This document shows positions 23,501 through 33,943 of a stretch of DNA of 64,000 bases, piece after piece (the first letter of the stretch is position 1; each line of letters begins with the position of its first letter). The stretch comes from Mortierella sp. BCC40632. Its lineage: Eukaryota; Mortierellomycota; Mortierellomycetes; Mortierellales; Mortierellaceae. The DNA lies in the NCBI GenBank assembly GCA_011634665.1, contig WAEK01000012.1, positions 966,001 through 1,030,000 of the forward strand. The letters run 5' to 3'. Both the position numbers and the translations under genes were made by a program. The notes under the pieces are model-generated. The model was not told the DNA's origin. It worked only from the letters and a program-made list of their open reading frames with translations, and did no database searches.

Positions 23501-25564
23501 GATCTTGATCAACCGAGTATCACCCAGACCAATGATTCCAATAACGGGGACATATGTACCGTTGATCCCCTGTGCTCCATTGATATTTGACTGAGTTGGT
23601 TCCTGAGGCGAATCAGAAGCACCGGTGCCCGAGGTGGTGCCTGAGCTTGGTTGGGGTTCTGCTGAGCTACCGCCCAACACTGCAGGAATAGGGTCAGGAG
23701 GTGTAGAAGATTGGATATAAGGCGAGACACCTGGGGTAGCCAGTTTAGAAACAAGTCGATCCTTTGTCCATCCAGGAAGATCACGTTTCTTCGTACTGTG
23801 TTTTGTTCCCTGAATTGGAGTTCCTGTCCCTGCAGTCGACCCTGAAGGGGTTGTTGCGGCCATGACTTTGGAAAGCAATCGAACGGTGGAGGAGGGAAGT
23901 TCCTCGAGGGTGGCAAGCGCTCGAATGGCGGCATGGACCTGTTCCCGTAACTCTTCCAATGAGATCTTGCTTTTTTCTGATTCATGGTAAAAGATAACAC
24001 CCGTGACCGAACGGGAAATGGCGCGAACGATCGAGATGACACTGAGTGCATTACAAAAGCCGTCCTCGTCCTCGTCAAGCTCATCTTCGTAATCATCACC
24101 TAGGCTGTTGGTATCCTCGTGATGAGGATCGTTGACCTCTCTTTGCTCGAGAGCCGTTTTGTTGCTGCTGCTAGTCGAGTGTCCCTTTGGCCGTTTGGTC
24201 GGAGGCTTGGTGAGGAGTGAGGAGGAGATGAACGCGATCCATGGCTTTTCCGTTGGTGGGTAGATAGGGAACTGGTCTCCTAGATTACAGCCTTTTGTCC
24301 ACTCGAGCAAAATACCCTAAGTTGAAGTGAAAAAAAAAAAAAAAAAAGGGAGAGAGAGAGAAAGGATTTCGGTCAGTTTATGCAACCAGGTCGACGCGAT
24401 AGGAGAAGGGCGGGGCGAGGAAAGGAGAAGAGAAGAGGGGGAAAGGCATAGCCATGCATAACCATCGGGTTCCTGTCTATGCAAACAGCTGCAACAACAA
24501 CATCACCATCACCACTACCACCACCATCAAACAAAACAACAACAAGAAAAAAACCCGCACATTGACGCATACACTCTCTCCGCAGGAAATTCAAAAGAAC
24601 AAAAAGAAGAAAGCGGATGAACTAGGAATGAAGGCTGTAGTAGGAGTGGATAGAGGGAGAAAGAAAAGAGAATCAAAGGCTGACAAAGACCGCATCGTCT
24701 TTTCGAAAAGATAGAAAGGGAGTAGAAGAGTAGGAAAAAAAAAAAAAAAAAAAAAAAAAGGTGAGAGAACCCGAGAGAAGGGTACGGAAAGAGATGGCCG
24801 TTTGGCAAGGCGGAGGAGGCAAACGGTGCATAACATCCAGGGACGCAGGACAAAGTGAAGGGGCATTGAGCAAGAAGGGTACAAGAAAGAGGAGAAGGGG
24901 ATAGGGGGAGGGGGGGAGAAGACCAGAAGAGAAGGAAGGGGGCTGGGGAAAGAGTCTACTCGGCGCGTTCTTTCTTCTCTCTCTCTCTTTTTTTTTTTTT
25001 TTTTTTTTTTTCTCTCATTACCGTCAGTGACTCTGCACCTCCAGCACCAAACATTAGCTTCTCATCGACATGGTACACCTGATTGGGTGGAGGTGACAAA
25101 CTAGATGGATTCAACAATGGTCCATCGTCCGTCAGGGCTGGGCCTTGTTGTTCGACCTCGGTGGATTCCTTGGAAGAAGGAGAGAGAGGAGTGAGGGGAA
25201 GGTCCTGTGCTGCAAACAGCGTGACATTAGGCGCTATGATTTGGATCAGTGGCTCCTGGACAAACTGTGGTGGTGCGCCAGATGACGGGGGCAAAACTGG
25301 CAATACGGGGTCGGCAGTGGTGCTGGCGCCATCCTGACGTTGCTGAAGTCTTGAGTTGGCTTGACTGTTGAATTCGGAGCCGGAACGGGAGTCGGAGCCA
25401 GGCAGGTACGGATTGGATAGAGATTGTGTATTAAGTTGATGATATCCGATGGGGGCACTGTGAGCGGGTTGAAGAATGTATGAGGCAAAACTGGCACCGA
25501 GAACAGCAAGACAGGCAGTGCAGCAGTAAGAAGAACGAGTCCACAGAGCAGTAAGCGGACGCAT
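20570..25564 (-). CDS. PA-TM-RING E3 ubiquitin ligase, unusually long
   Basis: Four exons on the minus strand: 25564-25022, 24316-23292, 23173-20898, 20751-20570; 1341 residues with consistent phase. Order: signal peptide (residues 1-36), a lumenal region with protease-associated (PA) domain traces (WIAFISSS, then SVTGVIFYHE, then VPVIGIIGLGDTRLIKIL) interrupted by low-complexity inserts, one membrane span near residue 500-525 (LGLFFWIILASVVLIVGIW), a positively charged stop-transfer RALNRRRE, about 700 residues of disordered Ser-rich sequence, and a RING-H2 finger near 1235-1275 (CAICLEEYEVGEQL, CKHIFHSHC, CPVC). This is the layout of RNF13/GRAIL-type endomembrane ligases, which are normally 300-500 residues. 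Exon 4 adds 60 disordered residues beyond the RING. The final splice is less certain than the others. Confidence 0.87.
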
Positions 25565-27374
25565 CTCTGGGCAGAATCCTCTAGCGAGGTGGGATGAAGG
25601 GAAACGGGAAATTTAGCCACTATCAGTGTTTGCGCGCGGGCACGCTGACACGGAGTAGGTGTTTGTGAAGGAAAAAAGTGTTTGTGAAGGGCAAAAAAAA
25701 AAAAAAAGAAGGAGAAAATGAAAGAGGGTGAAAGAAAAGGAAAAAAAAAAAAAAGTGAAAAAAGCTGGTTATTGTCCCAGCAAAATCAAACTTATTGCTC
25801 AAAAAAAGTGAATGGGCTAAAGTGAGGCAGGAAAAAGTTGTTGGTGCGAGGTCACGAATAGAGTAAGAAGCAGAGGAGGAGGGACCGTCAAGTCGAGGTT
25901 ATGGAATGCAGAGACTGTCATGAGGTTATTGTCGTGGAAGTTAGATTTCAGGTGTATCGAGCAAATGTGTTGTGGGGCATCGAGTTCGAGTCGTACAAAA
26001 GGACAAGGGTCCGTTATCGCGTTGCTGATTCAAGGGTCCGAGGGGTGGGACTCTGGCTGCAACGTCGTGGCTGTACACGGTTGTTGGGTGAGAGTGAGAG
26101 AGAGAGAAAGAGAGAAAGAGAGAAAGAGAGAAAGAGAGAAGAGAGAGAGAGAGCACAAGAGAGAGGAAAGTGTGAAATGGAAAGAGAGAGAGGGAAAGAA
26201 AGGAGGGAAAGTGTCGGGATGCACCAGAGGGAAAAAAAGAAAAGAGAGATGAGGAAGCGAACGCGAACGCTGCAGCAGGAGGTAGACAGTGGGGATGCTT
26301 ATGTGAGGCAGCTCTTCGGTGTCGCGGGTCAATGCAAGAACAAAGGTCTGTCGGAACAATTGCCTGAGCTGGGGCTCTTGGGCTGGTTGGAAAGGTGCGT
26401 GATGGTGACGGCTGTGGCGGGCGATGATGATGATGGTCAGGGTCAGGGCGGCGGTAGGGAGCAGAGAACGAGAGAAAGAAAGAGAGGGAGAGAAAGAGAA
26501 AAAAAGAAAGAGAGGTCGCAAGAGTGAGCAAGGCGGGCTGCTGAGTAGAAGGGGTGGGATCAAGTGCGCTCTGAACGGGCACGGTCGCGCGGGAAACTGA
26601 AATGAGGAACAGGGTGACGGCAAGGATGTGGAACTGAGGAGAGGAAGGAGCAGCAAAAGAGTCAGAAAAAGAAAGAAAGAAAGAGAGAAAAGAGTGTGCA
26701 TGGGAGAGAACGAGAACGAGAGAGCGAGAGAGCCGAGATCCAGCGGAAAGGCAAACACCTGGGGCCAAAGGAATGTCTCCGTGTCCCTATCTCGGGTGGG
26801 GGGTGACAGTGGGTGCTTCAGCAACTTATGACCAAGAAGCACCCAGAGGAAGCCTTCACTCGCATGTTGACCTGTCAGCCTTTCGGGACCCCGTTTGAGT
26901 ACTAGCTCATCCTCGCCAAGATCGCTAGCTGGTTCCGCCAGCGAGGGGAACAAAAGGGCGCTTGTCCACTTTCGCCGCCAAGGGGTGACTGAAGCGCTAG
27001 AGACCGGGACTGCCTCCTCATTCAAGGTCGACTGATCGTGAGACCATGCGGTGACCCAAAGCCGAGATAGCAGGAAAGCATGTTTTCCGTCTTGGTCTGT
27101 ACCGCTTTTGAATTACTCCCTTAAGCTCGGTTTAGCAGAGGGAAGCCTAGTGACCCATGGATACCCATTGACCAGCACGCGAGAGCAAGGGACCCGAGCA
27201 ATCCAATTGAGCTTGCTCTATTCTCAGACCAGCCCCAGATCCCCAGGAATAGAGCGAGTCAGATTTGGGGCAAACAGGTCTGCATTGGTCCCCATTGGGC
27301 TTCTCCTGAACATTCAAACATTGATCAGCTGTACAGTGTAAACATCTCAGGCCCGAACTGGTGCCGTGGCGAGC

Positions 27375-27410
<36 letters not shown>

Positions 27411-27880
27411 TCTGAAAAGACGAAACACCACTTGGTGCCATCTTTTACCCGCACCCAGCCTGGTCCTTATTGACCAAAACAACATTTCGGACAGAAAAAC
27501 ATGCCCTCCTGCCTCCTTTGAGCCTCCGTTGCTCCTCCTCTTCCTCCTTGAATGCTCACCTCTCTGGGAGCGAACATTGGATAGAGAAGGGGTGAGTGCA
27601 GCCGTGAGGGAGAGGGAAAGGAGGGGGCAGAGCACGGAAAGCGGTCCATCCTCTTTTTAAAAATAACCATGGAACCAACTTCATCTGACATTTTCCTTTT
27701 TTTTTTCTTCCACCCCAGGGTCAACAAGACCAGGGCTTGTCGGGCTCGTTCCAGCACATAAAAGTACGTCAACGTGACTAGACGAACAAACAGGTGGCCC
27801 GTGCTCCAACTTTGAAACAAATTTTTTTGGTTGATTTATTTGATTTGTGGATAGAATCCACAAGAGGAGAGTTGGACTTC
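25565..27880. other. 2.3-kb spacer with GA-rich tract
   Basis: Upstream region of the PA-TM-RING gene. 26095-26240 and 26460-26520 are GAGA/GAAA-rich (CT-rich on the sense strand of the RING gene). Open frames here encode only Glu/Arg or Phe/Ser/Leu low-complexity peptides and are not supported. A T(10)A(24) junction lies near 27376-27410. 26820-27340 is ordinary mixed sequence without a recognisable gene. Confidence 0.5.
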
Positions 27881-28772
27881 TCACAAATTGGCAATCTTCA
27901 CCACCTGCTTGCCAAAGTTCTTGCCCTTGAGCATGCCAACAAACGCGTCAGGCGCGCTATCAATTCCCTCTGCAACATCTTCCTTGTAGATAATCTCCCC
28001 CTTGAGCAACCAGGATCCAACGTCCTTGGCAAAATCGGCGCTGCACTCCTCTGCAAAGTCGCTGACAATGAAACCACGCATCGTCAGACGCTTAGAAACA
28101 AAGTGAATCAAGTTACGGACTCCGTAGGGAGTTGTGGTGTTGTACTGTGAAATCATTCCACAGGCAATAATTCGACCATTCATGTTCATGACCTCCAACA
28201 CGGCCTCGAGGGTCTCTCCACCTACGTTCTCGTAGTAAATATCGATTCCCTCAGGGATGTGCTTCTTTAGGGACTCGAGAATGTTGCCCTTCTTGTAGTT
28301 GAAGGCGGCATCAAACTTGAGCTCCTTGACAAGATAGTCAACCTTATCATCCGATCCTGCCGAGCCGACAACGCGAAGACCCTGACGCTTGGCAATCTGA
28401 CCAACGAGTTGACCCACAGCACCTGAAGCAGCCGAGATGAAAATGGTCTCACCGGCTTTAGGCTGGCCAATAATCTTGAGACTCGAATAAGCTGTCAGTC
28501 CGGGCATTCCAAGAACGCCAATGTAAGAGGACAAAGGGATCTTAGATTCGCGAGCACCCTGAATTGTTCGAAGGCCCTCAGCACCCTTAACCACCGAGTA
28601 CTCCTCCCAACCGACAAAGCCAGTAACAATTGCTCCAACGGGGAAGGACGCGTTCTTGGACTCGATAACCTCAGATACACCCGAGGCGAGCAATGGCTTT
28701 CCGATCTCGAAGCCTGCAACATAGGACTTGTGAGTGCTCATCCTTCCTCGCATGTCTAAGGTGCGGCAATAC

Positions 28773-28808
<36 letters not shown>

Positions 28809-29029
28809 TGGTTAGAACAATGGCAAATTCGGACATTTTCTCTATCATAGAGGAGTATTAACACCCAGATAGACCTACAAGGATCCAAGGAGATATAAAG
28901 ATTCCGGAGAAGAACGTCGTTGGAGTCCAAGCTGGCCGCAAGCTCACGGCTTTGGATGGCAAAGTCCTGACCGGGAACAGGGAACTCGGTGGGGTGCTTC
29001 AAAAAGATGACAGACTTGTTCTGGACCAT
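27881..29029 (-). CDS. Zinc-independent MDR oxidoreductase (PTGR/NADP-dependent alkenal reductase type)
   Basis: Two exons on the minus strand, 29029-28879 and 28755-27881, encode 341 residues. The split Tyr codon rebuilds the family motif LDPYMRGRM. The NADP(H)-binding Rossmann part has ISAASGAVGQLVGQIAKRQG and later YYENVGG and GRIIACGMISQYN, all typical of the prostaglandin reductase / leukotriene B4 dehydrogenase branch of medium-chain reductases. No zinc-binding cysteines are present, as expected. Such enzymes reduce alpha,beta-unsaturated aldehydes and ketones in the cytosol, often as a detoxifying step; the substrate here is unknown. The intron contains a GA repeat. A TATA-like box lies about 145 bases upstream of the ATG. 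Confidence 0.93.
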
Positions 29030-30601
29030 GTTGACTGTAAGGAGTTTAGAAAAGGATATTCAAGCAAGCGAGTGTGTGTGTGAGAGAGAGAGAGAGAGAG
29101 AAAAAGAGAGAGAAGAGTAAGAATTGGATTTGGATTGTTGAGATGATGAGGGAGATTAAGGCGAGACGCGTCGTATTTATACCCCCAAAACATTCGCACG
29201 AATGACAGGATTCGATCTAGGCGGCCAGAGCCCCGTCCTCCCCCCCTCCCTCCAGATCATTGTTCGCGAAATAAAGAGAGAAAATTATTAAGCAGCCCAG
29301 CGAGCGGAACTGACTGGGCCAGAGTCCGTCCCAGACCACGTCCAGGGTTCACTCGTTTCATTCAGGACTGATCTGTTTGAAGGCGATCGAGCCGATTCCC
29401 TTTCACGGAAGGCAAAATTTACGAGCGGTCTTTGAATCCCTGAACGTGCTGGTTGCTCCCAGCTGCTCCTACCTCACCCACACTCGAGATAAAAAAAAAA
29501 GAGGATCGAGGGACTGCTTTTGGGGTTTGGCTCAGAGGATCGGCTCGAAACGACCTGCTTACCAACGTCTACTAAAAGGCCTCAGACCCCCTCCCTCTCC
29601 GCCCTCTCGGGCAACGGTCCGATCGTCGAGTGACTAGGCCATCGGCCTCACATAACTTGGACGCTGCTGTCGTTCTGCTACGATATCGGTCTTGACAAAT
29701 CCATCCTCTATCTCTATCTAACTTCTCAACGTCCAAATCCCCCACGGGTGCGTCCTCAAGATGACGTGTGGATCGGCAACCTCGGCTGGCAACAAGAGAA
29801 TAGCCTGGATAGTTCTTTGACCGTAATCTCGAGCGGTGAAGGGGAGGGTTTACGTAGCTACTAGGCCAGGTTCTAGTATCTCAAGGCCGGTCTAGCCCGC
29901 CAATGCAGTTGCGACCATTGGGGGAACATCATCACTACTCCATCACCCAATCCATATAATCATGCATTAATCTTTTCACAGTAGCAAAGAGGAGGAAAAG
30001 AAAATCTAGCGAAAGAAAAGATTAATTTGGATGGATGGAGACCTGTTTAAGTCATTATTGTTCTTTGAAGAGGTATCCATTCATCGAGCGCTCTGGTTAC
30101 TTCTGAAGAACTCCTATGAGCCATTTACTGTATGGTAGGTCAGTCGACTTTCAACCGATGCGGTTCTTCACCTGGTTATTCTGGGGGTGCCAGCGGAATG
30201 GTAGATAACGGTTACAAATTGATGGCCTGGTTGCAGTAAACTGTAGAAGAGCAAGTTGCCTGGTCAACATGACATACTGGCTTTATTGGTCTTCTCAGGA
30301 ACACTGCTCATTGACGAGAGGCGTGGGTGGATAAATAAAGGGAAACTATTTGACAGCAATAAATGAGAACAGACATGAAGAGAGCTATTGAAGCAACATT
30401 GCGTCTTGACAGAGAGTCTATTTCATGTCTACAATGTCTTTGACCCTAGGCAACACCTGTTACACTACCCTTTGTATCCTCTAGGCTCTGTTTCTACGAG
30501 GATCTCTTTTCACGTAAGGATCCCTCAAGTTTATTGAACGAAGACATGTATTATGTGTAGGTGAAGCTGATATGACTTTTTTGTGAAAAGTCTAAGCTCC
30601 T
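29030..30601. other. Spacer downstream of the Cys-rich peptide gene
   Basis: Mixed sequence with the promoter of the MDR gene at its left end and the 3' flank of the peptide gene at its right end. Nothing gene-like was found from about 29200 to 30560 in either strand. Confidence 0.5.
29173..29182 (-). promoter_or_regulatory. Probable TATA box of the MDR gene
   Basis: On the minus strand the sequence reads GGGGGTATAAATACGACG, with GTATAAATAC at this position, about 145 bases before the MDR start codon. A clear TATA box is uncommon among the genes of this window. Confidence 0.5.
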
Positions 30602-30957
30602 TTAGCAGTTGTATTTCATGCAGCAGCCAGAGTAACCACATTGGGCGGGACCTCCGTAACGGGTGCACTTTCGGAAGAGGCAGCATCCAGTTGGGCCACA
30701 CCATTCGCCGGTTGAGTATTTGCAGCACTCACGACGTTCGGCCAAGAGGACATCTGGAGGAGAGAATCATTTTAGAAAGTATAGAACAGGTTCAATTAAC
30801 TCGCTATCTTGTAGCAGTGCGATACATCCTTCTTGCAGTCTTGCAAAAAAAAACAGAATGTACTTTCAGCAACAGGCTCCTCAGTATTGGCAGGAAGAGC
30901 AGAGACTGTGTAGATAACGGCCAAGGAGGCAACAAGGATAGCAGCGTTGAACTTCAT
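30602..30957 (-). CDS. Small secreted cysteine-rich peptide precursor
   Basis: Two exons on the minus strand, 30957-30864 and 30753-30602, encode 81 residues. Exon 1 gives a signal peptide (MKFNAAILVASLAVIYTVSA) and the start of a short propeptide. Exon 2 continues VLLAERR, a dibasic site suited to kexin (Kex2) cleavage, then a 42-residue core ending at the stop codon. The core has ten cysteines, including three CC pairs, and two copies of a C-G-x-x-G-C-C-x-x-x-x-C unit (CGPTGCCLFRKC and CGYSGCCMKYNC). This pattern suggests a disulfide-knotted extracellular peptide with five bridges; antimicrobial, effector-like or signalling roles are all possible and none is shown. No family was recognised. 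If the intron is retained, translation stops about 20 codons later without the core. Splice sites AAA|GTACAT and CTCCAG|ATG fit phase exactly. Confidence 0.8.
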
Positions 30958-31063
30958 AGTGATAGGTGGAAGCTTGAGATGGGACTAGAGAAGGCGTAAA
31001 GAGTCGTTGGAAAGAAACGAAGTGATGAGGTGAGATGAGGTGATGATGTGTGGAATGGGTGCC

Positions 31064-31075
31064 CCTTTTATATAC
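31064..31075 (-). promoter_or_regulatory. TATA box of the Cys-rich peptide gene
   Basis: The minus strand reads GTATATAAAAGG here, a near-ideal TATA box, 107 bases before the start codon at 30957. The leader between them is CT/CA-rich. A strong TATA box suggests an inducible or strongly expressed gene (inference). Confidence 0.65.
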
Positions 31076-31176
31076 TTTTTAGAGTTGACCCTTTGAAAGG
31101 GAGCCATAGAGTGAGCATGGGAGTTATTGAATTGTTTAGGGTTGGCCAAGAGAGTGACATTCCTTTGACGAAAGAG

Positions 31177-31215
<39 letters not shown>

Positions 31216-31773
31216 CCTAATGCTTGCCAAAAACTTTCTCTGACCTAGTTCTTCACGCCTTGAATCCTAGAAGTTTGTGTTTACTGGAGATCATATGGTA
31301 CAAAGGCATTCAAACGGAGCCATGGTATTTCCTTACTCTAGGCCTGAAGTGGCTGGATGTAGGTGCGGCGCGTCCATTTCAAGCGTCTCTCTTGCATAAT
31401 CTAAGGCCTCTGTGGGTGGTTGGGGAAGAGGATTAGGCGGCGCGTTCTTGATGGTGTCACAATCAAACCTGGACCTAGGCAAATCGCACCGCAGCCATTG
31501 GCCAGTCTCTACTGACAAGATAATACTTCCTGGATCTGAGTGTACCCCACCTGCTCCCACGGAACCGTTGCGCTGCTGAACCGGCTGCGCTCCAAGAGCT
31601 TTTGGATCAATCGGACCATGCTTTTGTGTCTCCAGGCTTTTTTAGGCCGTAAAAGGGACTCTTTCTTGCTCTAGACAACAGCTCGGACAAGCACCGCCGT
31701 TTGAACAAAATAGACTAGGAAAAGGCACTTTTGGGAAGGTACTCTAGGAAAAGGATATTAGTGACCGATTTGG

Positions 31774-31795
31774 AGATATCGGTTGACCGATATCT
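31774..31795. repeat. Perfect palindrome, 10-base arms
   Basis: AGATATCGGT, two bases (TG), ACCGATATCT. A further ACCGAT lies just upstream near 31764 and an AGATATC near 31817. It lies in a divergent promoter region, about 820 bases from the peptide start codon and 890 from the lipase start codon. Confidence 0.8.
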
Positions 31796-32632
31796 TTCAG
31801 TTTGTCAACAAACAAAGATATCAAAGACAACAAAAGGAGTTACCCTAGATTTCCGAAAGACGCGTTGTGTTGTCCAAGGTTAGTCAATATAGGCCGAGGT
31901 GTTCATGAGTCTACGTAATGGCATATCACAAGGCATAACGGACCCCGTTCAGGAAACAAGGTCTTCAAGAATCCAAGACTCAGGAGATCTGCCTATGCTT
32001 CCCCATCTTCTGCGCGCCCTTCCTCCCACCCCACTCCCATCTCCACCCTTCACTCTTGACCAACATTTCTAAGACAGCCATAAATTTGACCCAAGAGCTA
32101 AAAGGCAGCCCCACACGCAGCAGCATGTGCAGATCCCCTTTGACCAAGGCATATGTCGACCGGGGAAATTTTTTTGCCACGTGAATTCTCACTGGAGAGA
32201 AAGAGAGAGTGAGAGTGAGAGAGAGTGAGAGCGAGAGCATGGGCGCATCACTTTTTCTTTTTTCAGTCCAGTGTCCATTTGTTGTGCATTCACCCCACAC
32301 ATTCTCATCCTCTCCTGTCTTTGTCTTTCTCTCTCTCTGCTCTCTCCTGTCCATCCACATCACTGCAGTGCCATCCAAAAGAAAAAAAAGCAGCGTTCCT
32401 TGCTGATTGAAGGATCACAGGATCCAAGAACCTGACCACAGTAAGCATCCCTGAAATAGAATGAGTCTGACAGGGGGGCGGGAGTCGGGGAAGAGAAAGG
32501 GACTGTAGTATTGCAATGTGAGAGGAGTCGAGTCACCTGAAAGCTTACTCTTTTGCTTCGTGCTGTGTTGGTCGTTGCCAATCCTTTTTCCCTTTCCCCT
32601 TTCTCTCTTCAGTATCTCTCTCCTCTCTCCGA

Positions 32633-32664
<32 letters not shown>

Positions 32665-32686
32665 AGAAAGCGACTCTGTGCCCAAG

Positions 32687-33906
32687 ATGGATTCTATCTT
32701 GCAAATCATTACAACGATCTTTAGCTCGATCGTCCAGCTCGTTATTTACTCATGGAGGGTATGTCAATGCTTCTTGAACTACCAAAACTGTAGAAATTCG
32801 TGGCTATAGACTTTTTTTTTTTTTGTTTCGTTCGCCGCTAGAACTGTTACTTCTGACTGTCCAGATCCACTCATCAATTATTATTTTTTATTTTTGTTCT
32901 TTCTTTTTGTGTGCGACGGAATAGGGTCTATGGTCTGCAGTCATTGACCGTAACCTCGCAGACCGGATGACAAACGAGCTTGCCCACTCACAGAGCTTTG
33001 AAGATTGGCTAACCAAGGCGACCGAACTCGATATCCTCACGGGATCCGACGTCTGGCGAAACAACCACCGGTCCAACGTCTATGACTACAACCTCATCCT
33101 TTCGAGAAGACACCATCTCAAGATTGTGCGCGACTCGAACAATGTTTCAGCCATGATGTACCTGCTTCGGTCAGGTCTTCTCCGGAATCTGGGAGGTATC
33201 ACGGACCCGAGATTGTTTGTACATTCGTACCTGGGAACCAAGCATTTGATCGAGTCCTACATGGATGAAGTTGTTTCTCAGCTGGAGCACGTTGCCGAAA
33301 CAAGCCCCGCAATGTTGTCACGACAAGCCAAGATTGACTTTTTCATGGAGACTCGGCAGAGTTTCGGGAGCTCGGCTCTGTTGCTCCATGGAGGCGCCTC
33401 CTTTGGTAAGCTTGTATAGTCTGTCGTCACTGTCCCCTCCTGTACGTGAGTCCTGATCTGTCTTGCCTATTCTGTTTTTATTTTTTTTTCTCTCGCTAGG
33501 TATGTATCATCTCGGAGTGGTCAAGACGTTGTTTGAGCATGGACTTTTACCCCGAATTATCAGTGGTGCTTCTGCAGGTGCAGTTGTAGCAGCCCTGGTC
33601 TGCGTGAATACAGACGAACAGACGAAGAATTGCCAGTTTTTTTTTTTTTCTCGTCATGAGATTGGTTTGCACTTTTTTGTTTATATCAAAAACTAAGAGA
33701 ACGTATTTTTTCTCTCTCCCTATCTCCCATCAAAGCGCATCTTCCAAGAAGGAGGCATTGATCTTGGCGCATTCAAAAAAGTCGGCACAAAGGGCAGTCT
33801 TAGTCGCAAGATTGTTCGTTTGATGACCCAAGGTAACCATTTCTTTCAGCCCCATATCTACAGGATCTAGACCATTGCAGACCACTCCTCATCATTAATG
33901 ACTTTA

Positions 33907-33943
<37 letters not shown>

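Larger units (their letters stand above)
30958..32686. other. Divergent spacer, peptide gene / lipase gene
   Basis: Holds the promoter of the peptide gene (left) and that of the lipase gene (right). It includes an A run at about 31171-31213, a perfect 10-base-arm palindrome at 31774-31795, and CT/GA repeats at 32205-32240 and 32610-32665. The sequence CTCTCTCTCCAG just before 32667 could be the acceptor of a 5' UTR intron of the lipase gene. No further gene seen. Confidence 0.5.

Noticed and set aside
25901..26527. Open frame rich in Glu, Arg and Lys on the plus strand, with Phe/Ser/Leu-rich frames opposite
   Set aside because: Produced by a GA/CT-rich stretch; no domain, no conserved pattern, and it fits a pyrimidine-rich leader of the minus-strand RING gene.
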